Part shown: one piece after another, positions 19,701 through 29,700 of the stretch | Layout of the letters: every line of letters starts with the position of its first letter | Position numbering within the stretch: position 1 is the stretch's first letter | From: Opitutia bacterium ISCC 52 | GTDB taxonomy: Bacteria; Verrucomicrobiota; Verrucomicrobiia; Opitutales; UBA2995 | NCBI GenBank assembly: GCA_014529675.2 | Contig: CP076040.1 | Location: forward strand, 1,612,001 to 1,676,000 | DNA length: 64,000 nt | Direction: 5' to 3' | Translations under genes and position numbers: made by a program | Notes under the pieces: model-generated | Told to the model about the DNA's origin: nothing | Seen by the model: the letters and a program-made list of their open reading frames with translations, nothing else | Database searches by the model: none

Positions 19701-20023
19701 AGGTGAAGGAAGGCATGTCTCTCAATGAGGCCGTGCGAATAGCGGGAGTCAGACGTTTTCGTCCCATCCTTCTTACTTCTTTAACTACGTTCTTCGGCTT
19801 AGCGCCTCTGATGTTTGAGACGAGCCCGCAAGCGGCCTTCCTGGTCCCTATGGCCATTTCCCTTGCTTGGGGTATCGTTTTTGCCACCTCAATAACGCTC
19901 GTCCTGATTCCGGTGTTAGTGCTCGTTTATAATGACATTCAGCAAGCCTTTTATAAGCTCTATAACATCGATCCTCATACCCATGACGAAGAGGAGGATG
20001 AAGAAATTTTAAGTCCGGCTTAA
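16790..20023 (+). CDS. RND inner-membrane permease, copy 2 of 5
   Basis: This 1077-residue paralogue of copy 1 begins 43 bp after it. Proton-relay residues D398-D399 are conserved and TM10 has N959-D960 followed by Ser. Differences from copy 1 concentrate in the first periplasmic strand (FPDIPFRNITVS in place of YPEFPPREIRVS), the TM3-TM4 region (PFMNVSINLVTLMAFITT) and the glycine-rich loop FGSSRGPRPGGPAAG. The cytoplasmic C-terminus is acidic (HDEEEDEE). The start codon again has no clear Shine-Dalgarno sequence. A hairpin resembling a terminator lies 25 bp past its stop, so expression of later copies may be reduced or separately controlled. Confidence 0.95.
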   Translation: MHGIIAWFARNGVAANLLMIAILAGGFWAGSSKIILQDFPDIPFRNITVSVSYRGSTPGEIEQAIVTRLEENLYDIEGIKEMDATANSNTGMVRLEIEEGYDMSEKLDEVTNRVSTIRTFPPEAERPQISLVSRSERVITLVLSGDLSEKDAKSLGEQIRDEVSNLPGLTLVSLKAVRPYEIAIEISEQTLRQYGLTFDQVVRAIRTSSVDLSAGSVKTETGRILLRTNQQAYDYEDFSSITLITREDGTKIKVGDVATVKDGFDETPIVARYNGERAIAIDVFRTGMQNIIEIGETVKEFVAQKQQQLPEGISLTYWDDSSERIKLQLNTLRDSALLGFLLVVIVLSMFLRPTLAFWVAWGIPIAFSGTFLLLPFMNVSINLVTLMAFITTLGIVVDDAIVTGENVFQQMQRGVNPLTASIKGTQEVAVPVIFGVITTMVAFAPLLMQSGTRGSVFKNIPIVVIPVLFFSLIESKLILPAHLKHCTHMADKNPKLNIFSRFQRFFADGLETFIVKVYRPVLHKALDHRYVSAALFVGVLVVFIALVLGDRIGYRGRPTIPQDTTTITLQMPAGTSFSVTQEKVDMIEAVALKLKKDVNERFDEQVVRNVFATAGGQPFGSSRGPRPGGPAAGVDELGEILIELTPSETRKAAYSSRDLVLDMRTMTPPIPEAEQLNFSFARGGSESAMTFELIHPDIDILKAASADLQRKLVTFDGLYDIEDTYERASDEYELDLKPEAEYLGVTAVNLAQQVRTAFFGSEAQRIQRGRDEVRVMVRYPEKERKSIGALQNMMIRTPNGTEVPFETVATIVPGKSLPSIQRVDRQRIIHVMADGDAEELDIESMETEILEQYLPELIATKYPGMQFGVRGFAQSARENTEEMILGIYIILGVIYALLAIPFRSYFQPIIVMSAIPFGVVGAIFGHYFMAVLFGWNDGDPIITQPSIFGMMALSGVVVNDSLVMVHFMNRKVKEGMSLNEAVRIAGVRRFRPILLTSLTTFFGLAPLMFETSPQAAFLVPMAISLAWGIVFATSITLVLIPVLVLVYNDIQQAFYKLYNIDPHTHDEEEDEEILSPA

Positions 20024-20047
20024 TACATTATGAAAGTGGCAATTTCT

Positions 20048-20078
20048 CATACTCTACGGCTTTTTTGGAGTATGTTTT
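20048..20078 (+). terminator. Possible terminator or attenuator between permease copies 2 and 3
   Basis: CATACTC and GAGTATG can pair as a 7-bp perfect stem, extendable to about nine pairs (one G-U), with a loop containing T residues and TTTT after the stem. The stem is AT-rich and the T tract is short, so termination would be partial. It lies in the first of two unusually long (about 130 bp) gaps of the array. Confidence 0.35.
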
Positions 20079-20157
20079 GTCATTGTGTAATAAAGTGGAT
20101 GCGCCTACCTTTTTCAGGTTTTTCAATGATTGTGCTAACCCCTAATCCCCAAGAAAT

Positions 20158-23100
20158 ATGCACGGAATAATAGCCTGGTTCGCTCGTAATGGAGTGGCCG
20201 CAAATCTGCTGATGATAGCCATTCTGGCCGGAGGAATCTGGGCTGGTTCCAGCAGAGTAATTTTACAAGAGTACCCGGATAGGACATATCCCTACATATC
20301 CGTTTCTGTTTCATACCGTGGAGCTACACCTGGAGAAATTGAACAAGCTATTGTTACGCGTCTTGAGGAAGCCCTCTACGATATTGAAGGTGTAAAAGAA
20401 ATGACCGGTAGGGCGAGGTCCGGCTCCGGTTCAATTCAACTGGAAATTGAAGAGGGTTATAACTTGAGTGAAAAGCTGGATGAAGTGACCAATCGTGTTT
20501 CTACCATCCGCACGTTCCCGCCCGAAGCAGAACGCCCGCAGATCAGTCTCTATACCCGGACGGAGCGTGTTATAACCATGGTGTTATCCGGTGAGCTGAG
20601 TGAAAAAGAACTCACCAAACTAGGAGAACAGATTCGAGATGAAGTATCCAATGTGCCTGGGATCACGCTGGCGTCACTTAAAGCGGTTCGGCCTTACGAG
20701 ATTGCTATCGAAATTTCTGAAGGAACTCTCAGACAGTATGGGCTTTCGTTTGATGATGTCACTCGAGCTATACGTACGTCTTCGGTTGATTTATCAGCTG
20801 GTAGTGTGAAGACGGATACGGGACGCATCTTATTGCGTACCAATCAACAGGCCTATAATTTCGAGGACTATTCCTCTATTACCATACTTACTCGCCCTGA
20901 TGGTACTAAAATTCAATTAGGTGATATTGCTACGGTTATTGATGGCTTTGACGAAACGCCAATCATTTCCAAATACAACGGGGAACGTGCGATTGCTATC
21001 GATGTGTTTCGAACGGGCATGCAAAACATCATTGAGATCGGAGATGATGTTAAGGAGTTCCTGGCTGTGAAGCAGACGCAATTGCCAGAGGGAATCAAGT
21101 TGAGTTACTGGGGTGATGATTCGGAGAAAATTAAGATCCGTTTGGCGACGCTTCAGGACAGCGCAATCATGGGGTTCCTATTGGTCGTTGTTATTCTATC
21201 TCTCTTTTTGCGACCGACACTTGCGTTCTGGGTAGCCTGGGGTATCCCCATCGCATTTGCGGGGACATTTTTGATACTCCCATTCCTGGGGTTGTCACTC
21301 AACGTCATTACCCTTATGGCCTTTATCATGACCTTGGGAATTGTGGTCGACGACGCCATTGTGACGGGCGAAAACGTCTTTCAGCATATGCAGCGGGGTG
21401 AAAAGCCTGAGAGTGCAGCAATCAAGGGAACACAAGAAGTGGCAATCCCGGTTTTCTTTGGTGTGATTACTACGATGGTGGCATTCTTTCCGATCATGAT
21501 GCAATCAGGCACCCTGGGTTCTATTTATTCGAACATCCCCAAAGTGGTCATCCCGGTTTTGTTTTTTTCATTAATCGAGTCCAAGTTGATTCTCCCGGCT
21601 CATTTGAAGCATTTTAAGCATCTAGCCGACAAACAACCGAAGCAAAATTTCTTTACGAAATTTCAGCGTTTTTTCGCGGATGGATTGGAACGTTCGATCT
21701 TAAAGTATTATCGACCGGTGTTGAATTGGGCGCTGATCAATCGCTACATTTCAACTTCCATTTTTGTCGGTTTTCTCTTCATCTTTGTGGCGCTTGTTTT
21801 AGGTGAGCGAATTGGTTATAAACGGCGGGCAGTTACGCCGGTGGATACGACGACCATTTCCTTGAGAATGCCAGCGGGAACAGTTTTTGAGGTGACTCAG
21901 GAAAAAGTAAATTTGATCGAAGCGGTAGCTCTCCGCTTGAAAGATGATGTGAATGAGCGCTTTGATACCACGGTGATTCAAAACGTCTTTGCCACCGCGG
22001 GCGGTTCGCCTTTTGGAGATGGGTTTGGCAGGAGGGGCAGTACTGGCCAGGCAGAAGTCGGAGAAGTTATTATTGAGCTGACCCCATCCGAGACGCGGGA
22101 TGCTGATTATGGAAGCCGTGAACTTGTACTTGAAATGCGTAATCTCGTTCCTCCCATTCCGGAAGCTGAACAGCTGAGTTTTTCATTTTCCCGATTCAGT
22201 TCTGGAGGAGCCATATCCTTAGAGCTTAATCATCCGGATGTTGAGATACTTAAAGAAGCCTCCGCCGACCTACAAAGAAAACTTGGAACCTTTGAAGGTT
22301 TATTCGATATCACGGATTCTTTTGAAAGAGCCAATGACGAGTACGAGTTGGATTTGAAACCAGAAGCTGAGTATTTGGGGGTAACGGCTACACAGCTTGC
22401 CCAACAAGTGCGCACAGCGTTTTTTGGATCGGAGGCACAGCGGATTCAACGTGGTCGCGACGAAATTCGAGTGATGGTTCGTTATCCGGAAAGCGAACGT
22501 CGTTCTATTGGCTCCTTACAGAACATGATGATTCGAACTGCCAATGGCACGGAAGTTCCCTTTGAGACCGTTGCCGAAATTATTCCTGGCAAGAGTATGC
22601 CTTCTATCGAACGGATAGATCGTAAGCGTGTCATCCAAGTCAGTGCTGATGGCGATACCCAGGAGTTGGATATCGAATCGATGGAGACAGAAATACTCGA
22701 AGAGTATTTACCGGAACTGTCGGCGACCAAGTATCCTGGATTGGAATTTGGAGTGCGGGGGTATTCAGCCATGGCTCGCGACAATCAGCGTGAAATGATT
22801 GTTGGAATCTATATCATTCTGGGTGTAATTTATGCTCTGTTAGCCATTCCTTTTCGCAGTTATTTTCAGCCCATCATCGTGATGTCTGCGATTCCATTTG
22901 GAGTGGTAGGAGCTATTTTGGGTCACTACTTTATGGCCAAGATCTTCGGTTGGAATAATGGTATTCCTATTATTACCCAGCGATCTATCTTCGGCATGAT
23001 GGCTCTTTCCGGAGTTGTTGTTAATGATAGTTTGGTAATGGTTCACTTTATGAATTCCAAAGTAAAGAAGGGGATGCCCCTCAATGAAGCGGTTCGGCTT

Positions 23101-23379
23101 GCCGGTGTTAAACGTTTTCGACCCATTCTGCTGACTTCATTAACTACGTTCTTTGGCTTGGCGCCGCTGATGTTTGAGACGAGCCCACAGGCCGCCGACC
23201 TTGTTCCTATGGTGATCTCCCTGGCATGGGGGATCGTGTTTGCCACGAGCATTACCTTGGTGCTGATCCCTGTGTTGGTTCTTGTTTACAACGACATTCA
23301 GCAAGCCTTTTATAAACTCTATAATATTAATCCTCACGTTGATGAAGATGAGGAGGAAGAGATGATGAACCCTGCATAA
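20158..23379 (+). CDS. RND inner-membrane permease, copy 3 of 5
   Basis: This 1073-residue AcrB-like pump has D398-D399 in TM4 and the N-D-S motif in TM10. By eye it is close to copy 1: shared blocks include LFLRPTLAFWVAWGIPIAFAG and LGLSLNVITLMAFIMTLG. The beta domain reads YPDRTYPYISVS and the glycine-rich loop is shortened to FGDGFGRRGSTGQ. The periplasmic strand SFSRFSSGGAISLELNHP also differs from the RGG(G)xAMTF version of copies 1, 2 and 4. It starts after a 134-bp gap that contains the terminator-like hairpin, so it could have its own promoter. The C-terminal tail is strongly acidic. Confidence 0.95.
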   Translation: MHGIIAWFARNGVAANLLMIAILAGGIWAGSSRVILQEYPDRTYPYISVSVSYRGATPGEIEQAIVTRLEEALYDIEGVKEMTGRARSGSGSIQLEIEEGYNLSEKLDEVTNRVSTIRTFPPEAERPQISLYTRTERVITMVLSGELSEKELTKLGEQIRDEVSNVPGITLASLKAVRPYEIAIEISEGTLRQYGLSFDDVTRAIRTSSVDLSAGSVKTDTGRILLRTNQQAYNFEDYSSITILTRPDGTKIQLGDIATVIDGFDETPIISKYNGERAIAIDVFRTGMQNIIEIGDDVKEFLAVKQTQLPEGIKLSYWGDDSEKIKIRLATLQDSAIMGFLLVVVILSLFLRPTLAFWVAWGIPIAFAGTFLILPFLGLSLNVITLMAFIMTLGIVVDDAIVTGENVFQHMQRGEKPESAAIKGTQEVAIPVFFGVITTMVAFFPIMMQSGTLGSIYSNIPKVVIPVLFFSLIESKLILPAHLKHFKHLADKQPKQNFFTKFQRFFADGLERSILKYYRPVLNWALINRYISTSIFVGFLFIFVALVLGERIGYKRRAVTPVDTTTISLRMPAGTVFEVTQEKVNLIEAVALRLKDDVNERFDTTVIQNVFATAGGSPFGDGFGRRGSTGQAEVGEVIIELTPSETRDADYGSRELVLEMRNLVPPIPEAEQLSFSFSRFSSGGAISLELNHPDVEILKEASADLQRKLGTFEGLFDITDSFERANDEYELDLKPEAEYLGVTATQLAQQVRTAFFGSEAQRIQRGRDEIRVMVRYPESERRSIGSLQNMMIRTANGTEVPFETVAEIIPGKSMPSIERIDRKRVIQVSADGDTQELDIESMETEILEEYLPELSATKYPGLEFGVRGYSAMARDNQREMIVGIYIILGVIYALLAIPFRSYFQPIIVMSAIPFGVVGAILGHYFMAKIFGWNNGIPIITQRSIFGMMALSGVVVNDSLVMVHFMNSKVKKGMPLNEAVRLAGVKRFRPILLTSLTTFFGLAPLMFETSPQAADLVPMVISLAWGIVFATSITLVLIPVLVLVYNDIQQAFYKLYNINPHVDEDEEEEMMNPA

Positions 23380-23429
23380 TCTATCGAATTGAAAAAAGAA
23401 TAATACATTAACTTCTTAAGTTTAATTTT

Positions 23430-26400
23430 ATGCATGGAATTATAGCCTGGTTCACTCGAAACGGAGTGGCGGCCAATTTATTAATGATTTCTATCCTGGC
23501 GGGTGGTGCTTGGTCGTTAATGAGTCGAGTCATTCTTCAAGATTTCCCAGATATACCTGATAGAGGAATTTCTGTTACGGTAGAGTACCGTGGTTCCACA
23601 CCCGGTGAAGTTGAGCAGTCGATTATTACAAGATTGGAGGAAGCCCTCTACGATATCGAAGGTGTTAAGGAGATGGACGCCACCGCTTCTTCCAATTCAG
23701 GCACCCTTCGTTTGGAAATCGAGGAAGGTTATAGCATGAGCGAAAAACTGGATGAGGTGACTAATCGAATTTCTACCATTCGTACCTTTCCACCGGAAGC
23801 AGAGCGGCCTCAAGTCAGTTTAGCAAGTCGATCAGAAAAAGTAATCACTATGGTCATTTCAGGCGATCTAAGTGAAAAGGAACTCAAGATCCTGGCTGAG
23901 CAAATCAGAGATGAAGTTTCGAACATTGCCGGGATCACGATGGCTGCTGTTAAAGCTGTTAGACCCTATGAGATTGCCATTGAAATATCGGAAGAGACAT
24001 TGCGTCAGTATGGATTATCATTCGATCAAGTTACGCGTGCTATACGTACTTCATCGGTTGATCTTTCTGCGGGATCGGTGAAAACAGAAACCGGGCGAAT
24101 TCTTCTGCGGACCAATCAACAGGCATACACCTATGAAGATTACTCGGCTATCACTATTCTGACCCGTGGAGATGGCACTAAAATTACCTTGAGTGATATA
24201 GCGACCGTTATCGATGGCTTTGATGAGACGCCTATCGTGGCTCGTTACAATGGTGACCGAGCAGTGGCTGTAGATGTTTTCCGAACAGGAATGCAGAACA
24301 TCTTGGAAATTGGCGATGCGGTGAAAGGATATATTGAGGTCAAGCAGGAGCAATTACCCGAAGGAATTACCTTAACCTATTGGGGGGATAGTGCCGAACG
24401 CATCAAAGTCCGATTATCGATGTTGGTGGACAGTGCTATTATGGGATTCTTCCTGGTGGTCGTCGTCCTGTCATTATTCTTACGACCCACCTTGGCATTT
24501 TGGGTAGCACTCGGGATTCCCATTTCATTTGCAGGTTCTTTTCTGTTACTACCTTACTTGGGTATTACGATCAATTTGCCTGTCATCTTGGCTTACATCA
24601 CGACCCTGGGGATTGTGGTGGATGATGCGATTGTTACGGGGGAGAATGTGTACCAGCACATGCAGCGTGGAGATAAGCCCTTGAAGGCTTCAATCGTTGG
24701 AACTCAGGAAGTAGCCGTCCCCGTATTTTTTGGAGTAATCACAACCATGGTTGCCTTTTATCCGTTGATGTTAATGTCCGGAAGGAATGGCGCATTTTTC
24801 GGTCAAATAACGTTGGTGGTTATCCCCGTTCTGTTTTTCTCGTTAGTTGAATCAAAGCTCATTCTGCCGGCTCACCTGAAGCACTGCAGGCACTTGGGAG
24901 AAAAAGATAAAAGCAAGAATCCTTTCATGCGATTCCAGCGCTTATTTTCCGGAGGACTTGAGGTGTTTGTCGTTAAAATCTACAAACCCGTGCTCAATAA
25001 AGCTTTGGTGCATCGGTATACCTCTTTTTCCATTTTTGTAGGACTTCTCGCTATCTTTTTAGCCATGATTGTCGGGGAGAGAATTGGATATCGTGAACGA
25101 CCTTCATCCGTTTCCGATACTACAACCATTACGCTTCGAATGCCTTCCGGGACTACCTTTGAAAGGACCCTGGAAAAAATTACTATGATCGAAGAGCAGG
25201 CATTGCTACTTAAACAGCAGGTTAATGATCGATATGATGCGAGTGTGGTTAAAAATATTTTTGCGACAGCCGGGGGCCAACCGTTTGGTAGGTCTCGTCC
25301 TGGTACTGCGGGTAATGCTGCCGCAGGTGTTGATGAAATCGGCGAAGTAATTGTTGAGTTAGCTGAATCTGGTGCCACGGCCATCTCCTATGGTACCCGA
25401 GAGTTTGTAACTGAATTGCGCGAAATGGTTCCTCCTATTCCGGAGGCCGAGGAACTCACCTTTTCCTTCGAACGAGGTGGAGGAGGCGGTGCCATGACCT
25501 TTGAGCTTATTCATCCGGATATTGATGTGTTGAAAGCTGCTTCTGCTGAGTTACAACTGAAATTGGAATCCTTTGAAGGCTTGTATGATATTAGTGACTC
25601 CTATGAACGAGCTAATGATGAGTTTGAATTGGATCTAAAGCCGGAAGCGGAATACCTGGGAGTTACCGCTTCGAATTTGGCACAACAAGTTAGAACCGCA
25701 TTCTTTGGTGCAGAAGCTCAACGTATTCAAAGAGGACGTGATGAAATTCGTGTGATGGTCCGCTACCCTGAGGCAGATAGGAAATCTCTGGGATCCCTTT
25801 CCAGGATGATGATACGAACAGCCAATGGTACAGAGGTCCCCTTTGATACGGTTGCCCAAGTCATTCCCGGCAAGAGTATGCCCACGATTCGCCGGGTTGA
25901 TAGGAAAAGAATCATCCAAGTGAATGCCGATGGTGATACAGAGAAATTAGATATTACCGGAATGGAAACCGAAGTCTTGGAACAGTTCCTGCCAGAACTC
26001 GCTGCGACTAAATACACGGGATTGGAATTCGATGTGCGTGGACGTGCAGCTGAAGCACGGGATAACAATCGCGAAATGATTATGGGGATTTATCTCGTTT
26101 TGGGAGTTATCTATGCGCTTTTGGCCATTCCTTTTAGAAGTTATTTTCAACCATTGATTGTCATGTCAGCAATTCCCTTTGGCATGGTCGGTGCCGTATT
26201 GGGGCATCTTATTATGGCGAAGATATTTGGTTGGAATGACGGTGATCCCAGATTGTACCAATCCTCTATTTTCGGAATGATGGCTTTATCCGGAGTTGTC
26301 GTAAACGACAGTCTCGTGATGGTGCATTTTATGAATTCTCAAGTGAAAAAGGGTATGACTTTGGGCGAGGCAGTTCGCACAGCCGGAATTAGACGATTCC

Positions 26401-26663
26401 GTCCTATCTTGCTGACGTCCTTGACCACCTTCTTCGGATTGGCTCCTCTTATGTTCGAGGGGCATTCTACCGCTTCATTTCTCATTCCCATGGCTATCTC
26501 ATTAGGGTGGGGGATCATTTTTGCGACCACCGTTACCTTGATTCTTATACCGGTTCTGGTATTAATAGCTGACGATTGCAGGCAGGCATTCTTCAAGCTC
26601 TATGATATCGAGCCAGAGGTGCATGATTCAGAGGAAAAAGAAAAGCTAATGACGCCAGCTTAA
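23430..26663 (+). CDS. RND inner-membrane permease, copy 4 of 5 (divergent)
   Basis: This 1077-residue paralogue starts 50 bp after copy 3. TM4 D398-D399 and TM10 N-D-S are conserved. It differs in membrane and loop segments that are constant elsewhere: VALGIPISFAGSFLLLPYLGITINLPVILAYITT in the TM3-TM4 region (read across 24509-24605), MSGRNGAFFGQIT where others have a GS or GN followed by NIP, ELAESGAT in place of ELTPSE, and MFEGHSTASF in place of MFETSPQA. These point to altered substrate or partner specificity. Its glycine-rich loop is FGRSRPGTAGNAAAG. It is followed by a 132-bp gap before copy 5. Confidence 0.95.
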   Translation: MHGIIAWFTRNGVAANLLMISILAGGAWSLMSRVILQDFPDIPDRGISVTVEYRGSTPGEVEQSIITRLEEALYDIEGVKEMDATASSNSGTLRLEIEEGYSMSEKLDEVTNRISTIRTFPPEAERPQVSLASRSEKVITMVISGDLSEKELKILAEQIRDEVSNIAGITMAAVKAVRPYEIAIEISEETLRQYGLSFDQVTRAIRTSSVDLSAGSVKTETGRILLRTNQQAYTYEDYSAITILTRGDGTKITLSDIATVIDGFDETPIVARYNGDRAVAVDVFRTGMQNILEIGDAVKGYIEVKQEQLPEGITLTYWGDSAERIKVRLSMLVDSAIMGFFLVVVVLSLFLRPTLAFWVALGIPISFAGSFLLLPYLGITINLPVILAYITTLGIVVDDAIVTGENVYQHMQRGDKPLKASIVGTQEVAVPVFFGVITTMVAFYPLMLMSGRNGAFFGQITLVVIPVLFFSLVESKLILPAHLKHCRHLGEKDKSKNPFMRFQRLFSGGLEVFVVKIYKPVLNKALVHRYTSFSIFVGLLAIFLAMIVGERIGYRERPSSVSDTTTITLRMPSGTTFERTLEKITMIEEQALLLKQQVNDRYDASVVKNIFATAGGQPFGRSRPGTAGNAAAGVDEIGEVIVELAESGATAISYGTREFVTELREMVPPIPEAEELTFSFERGGGGGAMTFELIHPDIDVLKAASAELQLKLESFEGLYDISDSYERANDEFELDLKPEAEYLGVTASNLAQQVRTAFFGAEAQRIQRGRDEIRVMVRYPEADRKSLGSLSRMMIRTANGTEVPFDTVAQVIPGKSMPTIRRVDRKRIIQVNADGDTEKLDITGMETEVLEQFLPELAATKYTGLEFDVRGRAAEARDNNREMIMGIYLVLGVIYALLAIPFRSYFQPLIVMSAIPFGMVGAVLGHLIMAKIFGWNDGDPRLYQSSIFGMMALSGVVVNDSLVMVHFMNSQVKKGMTLGEAVRTAGIRRFRPILLTSLTTFFGLAPLMFEGHSTASFLIPMAISLGWGIIFATTVTLILIPVLVLIADDCRQAFFKLYDIEPEVHDSEEKEKLMTPA

Positions 26664-26795
26664 GTGTTCGATTGTACTTCCGGTATTCTCGAAGATGAAA
26701 GCATTTTAATAGGAATAGCATTGTCGAGTAGATGCTCTTATTCAGAATGCCCAGAATCCTAGCCTAAGAACCTCTTTTATAAATATCCTTAAAAT

Positions 26796-29700
26796 ATGCA
26801 CGGAATCATAGCCTGGTTTGCGCGTAATGGAGTAGCTGCTAATTTACTGATGATTGCCATTCTGGCGGGTGGAGTATGGTCAGGTACCAATCAGGTCATA
26901 TTGCAGCAGTACCCAGAAATGCCGCAAAAGATGATCACAACTACAGTGATTTATCCCGGTTCCACACCTGGAGAAGTTGAAGAAGCTATTTTAACGCGTC
27001 TCGAAGAAAGTCTTTACGACATCGAAGGAATTAAAGAGATGACGGCAACTGCCAGATCAAGCTCTGGAACCGTTATGTTGGAAATTGAGGATGGTTACAA
27101 TATGAGTGAGAAGCTCGATGAAGTGACCAACCGGATTTCTACGATTCGTACCTTTCCTCCTGAAGCAGAGCGCCCTCAGATCAGTCAATTTTCCTTCGCA
27201 GAACGAGTGATTACGATTGTCGTATCCGGCGACCTGAGTGAACGTGAATTAAAGACTCTGGGTGAGCAGCTCCGAGATGAGGTCTCTAATATCCCGGGAA
27301 TTACTTTGGCTTCATTGAAAGCAGTGCGGCCTTATGAAATCGCGATTGAAGTGTCAGAGCCCACCCTTCGTCAGTATGGTCTAAGCTTCGATCAAATTAC
27401 TCGAGCGATTCGTACATCCTCTGTCGATTTGTCAGCTGGCAGTGTAAAAACGGAGACAGGCCGTATTCTGCTCCGGACCAATCAACAAGCCTACACCTAT
27501 GAAGATTTCGCGGCTATTACTATTCTCACTCGTTCTGATGGTACCAAATTAAAGTTGGGCGATTTGGCCGATGTGAAGGATGGGTTTGATGAGAACCCGA
27601 TCGTTTCCAATTACAATGGAAAGCGGGCCATCGCGATTGATATCTTCCGAACGGGAATGCAAAACGCCATCGAGATTGGTGATAGTATTAAAGAGTTTAT
27701 CGAAGTTAAGGAGGATCAACTGCCGGAAGGTATTCATTTGAGCTACTGGGATGATGATACCGTACGTATCAAAGTTCGTATTCAAACCCTCATGGATAGT
27801 GCCACCATTGGTTTTATCTTAGTGGTGCTCATACTCTCCTTATTTCTAAGACCAACTCTGGCGTTCTGGGTAGCCTGGGGTATCCCGATTGCCTTTTCGG
27901 GTACGTTTTTGATGATGCCCTTTCTTGGGCTGACGATCAATATCGTTACCCTCATGGCCTTCATCACCACGCTGGGGATTGTGGTCGATGACGCGATTGT
28001 TACGGGGGAAAATGTGTTTCAACACATGCAGCGCGGAGAGAAGCCTTTAGCGGCTTCCATTAAAGGAACGAACGAAGTGGCAATTCCAGTAATGTTTGGG
28101 GTGATTACCACGATGGTCTCATTCTTTCCTCTGATGATGATGTCTGGGTTTATGGGGAATTTCTTCAGGAATATCCCTCTCATCGTAATACCAGTACTTT
28201 TCTTCTCTTTGATCGAATCCAAGTTGATCCTTCCGGCACACCTGAAGCATTGTTCGCACTTGGGGGACAAGGTTGAAAAGAAGTCCAATATCTTTATCCG
28301 CTTTCAGCGTAGTTTTGCGGATGGCTTAGAACGGTTTATTCTAAAAATATACCGACCATTTTTAAATGTGGCCTTAAACAATCGCTATGTATCCGTATCG
28401 ATCTTTATTGGCTTTCTTTTCGTCTTTCTCGCGTTGGTTATTGGCGATAGAGTAGGGTTTAGGCGTTTTCTTTCCGTCCCGGATGATACCACCAAAATCT
28501 ACTTGGAAATGCCAGCGGGAACTACCTTTGAACAAACGCACTCAAAGGTGAAAATCATAGAGAAAATCGCCTTGGAATTAAAGGAAGAGGTCAATGAGCG
28601 ATTCAATGAAGTCGTCATCCAAAACGTGTTTGCAACCGCAGGTGGTCAACCGTTTTCATCACGTGGAGGTTTTCGAGGAGGGATTGCTGGAGTACCTGAA
28701 CAAGGTGAAGTTGTCCTCGAGCTGACTCCATCAGAATCTCGAAAAGCTAATTATGGAAGTATGGAGCTTGCCACGGATATGCGTAACCGTGTTCCACCTA
28801 TTCCAGAAGCGGAGACCTTGAGTTTTAACTTTGCTCGTTTTGATTCTGGGCAGGCGATTGGCTTTCAACTCATTCATCCAAATATGGAAATGCTGAAGGC
28901 TGCTTCAGCAGAGCTGCAGCGGCATTATGGAACCTACGATGGCTTATACGATATCAAAGACTCCTATGAACGGGCCAGTGATGAGTATGAGTTGGAGTTG
29001 AAACCTGAGGCGGAGTATCTAGGGATTAATACTGTTAACCTTGCCCAACAAGTTAGAACGGCATTCTTTGGCGCTGAAGCTCAACGCATTCAAAGAGGAA
29101 GAGACGAAATAAAAGTAATGGTGCGTTATCCAGAAGAGGCTCGTCGTTCCTTAGGTTCCCTTCAGGCCATGATGATTCGAACAGCCAATGGAACTGAGGT
29201 TCCATTTGATACCGTGGCGAGAATTATCCCAGGTAAGAGCCTTCCTACCATTACCCGAATTGATAGGAAACGCATTATCTCTGTGATGGCCGATGCGGAT
29301 ACGTTGACCACGGATACAGAAGCAATCGAAATAGAAATAGAGCAGGAATTTTTACCGAAATTAGCCGCAACAAAATACCCAGGTTTGGAATTTCAAGTGA
29401 TGGGCTTTTCAGCAGATAGTCGGGAAGAACAAGCCGAGATGGTACAGGGCATTTTCTTTATTCTCGCTGTGATTTACGCGCTTCTGGCCATTCCGTTTCG
29501 AAGTTATATGCAGCCGATCATTGTAATGTCGGCGATACCCTTTGGTGTCGTGGGTGCCATAATTGGTCATTGGATCATGGCCACGGTATTTGGTTGGAAC
29601 GGAGGGACTCCCATTTTGACCCTCCAATCAATTTTCGGGATGATGGCTCTGTCGGGTGTAGTCGTAAACGATAGCCTGGTTATGGTTCACTTTATGAACC

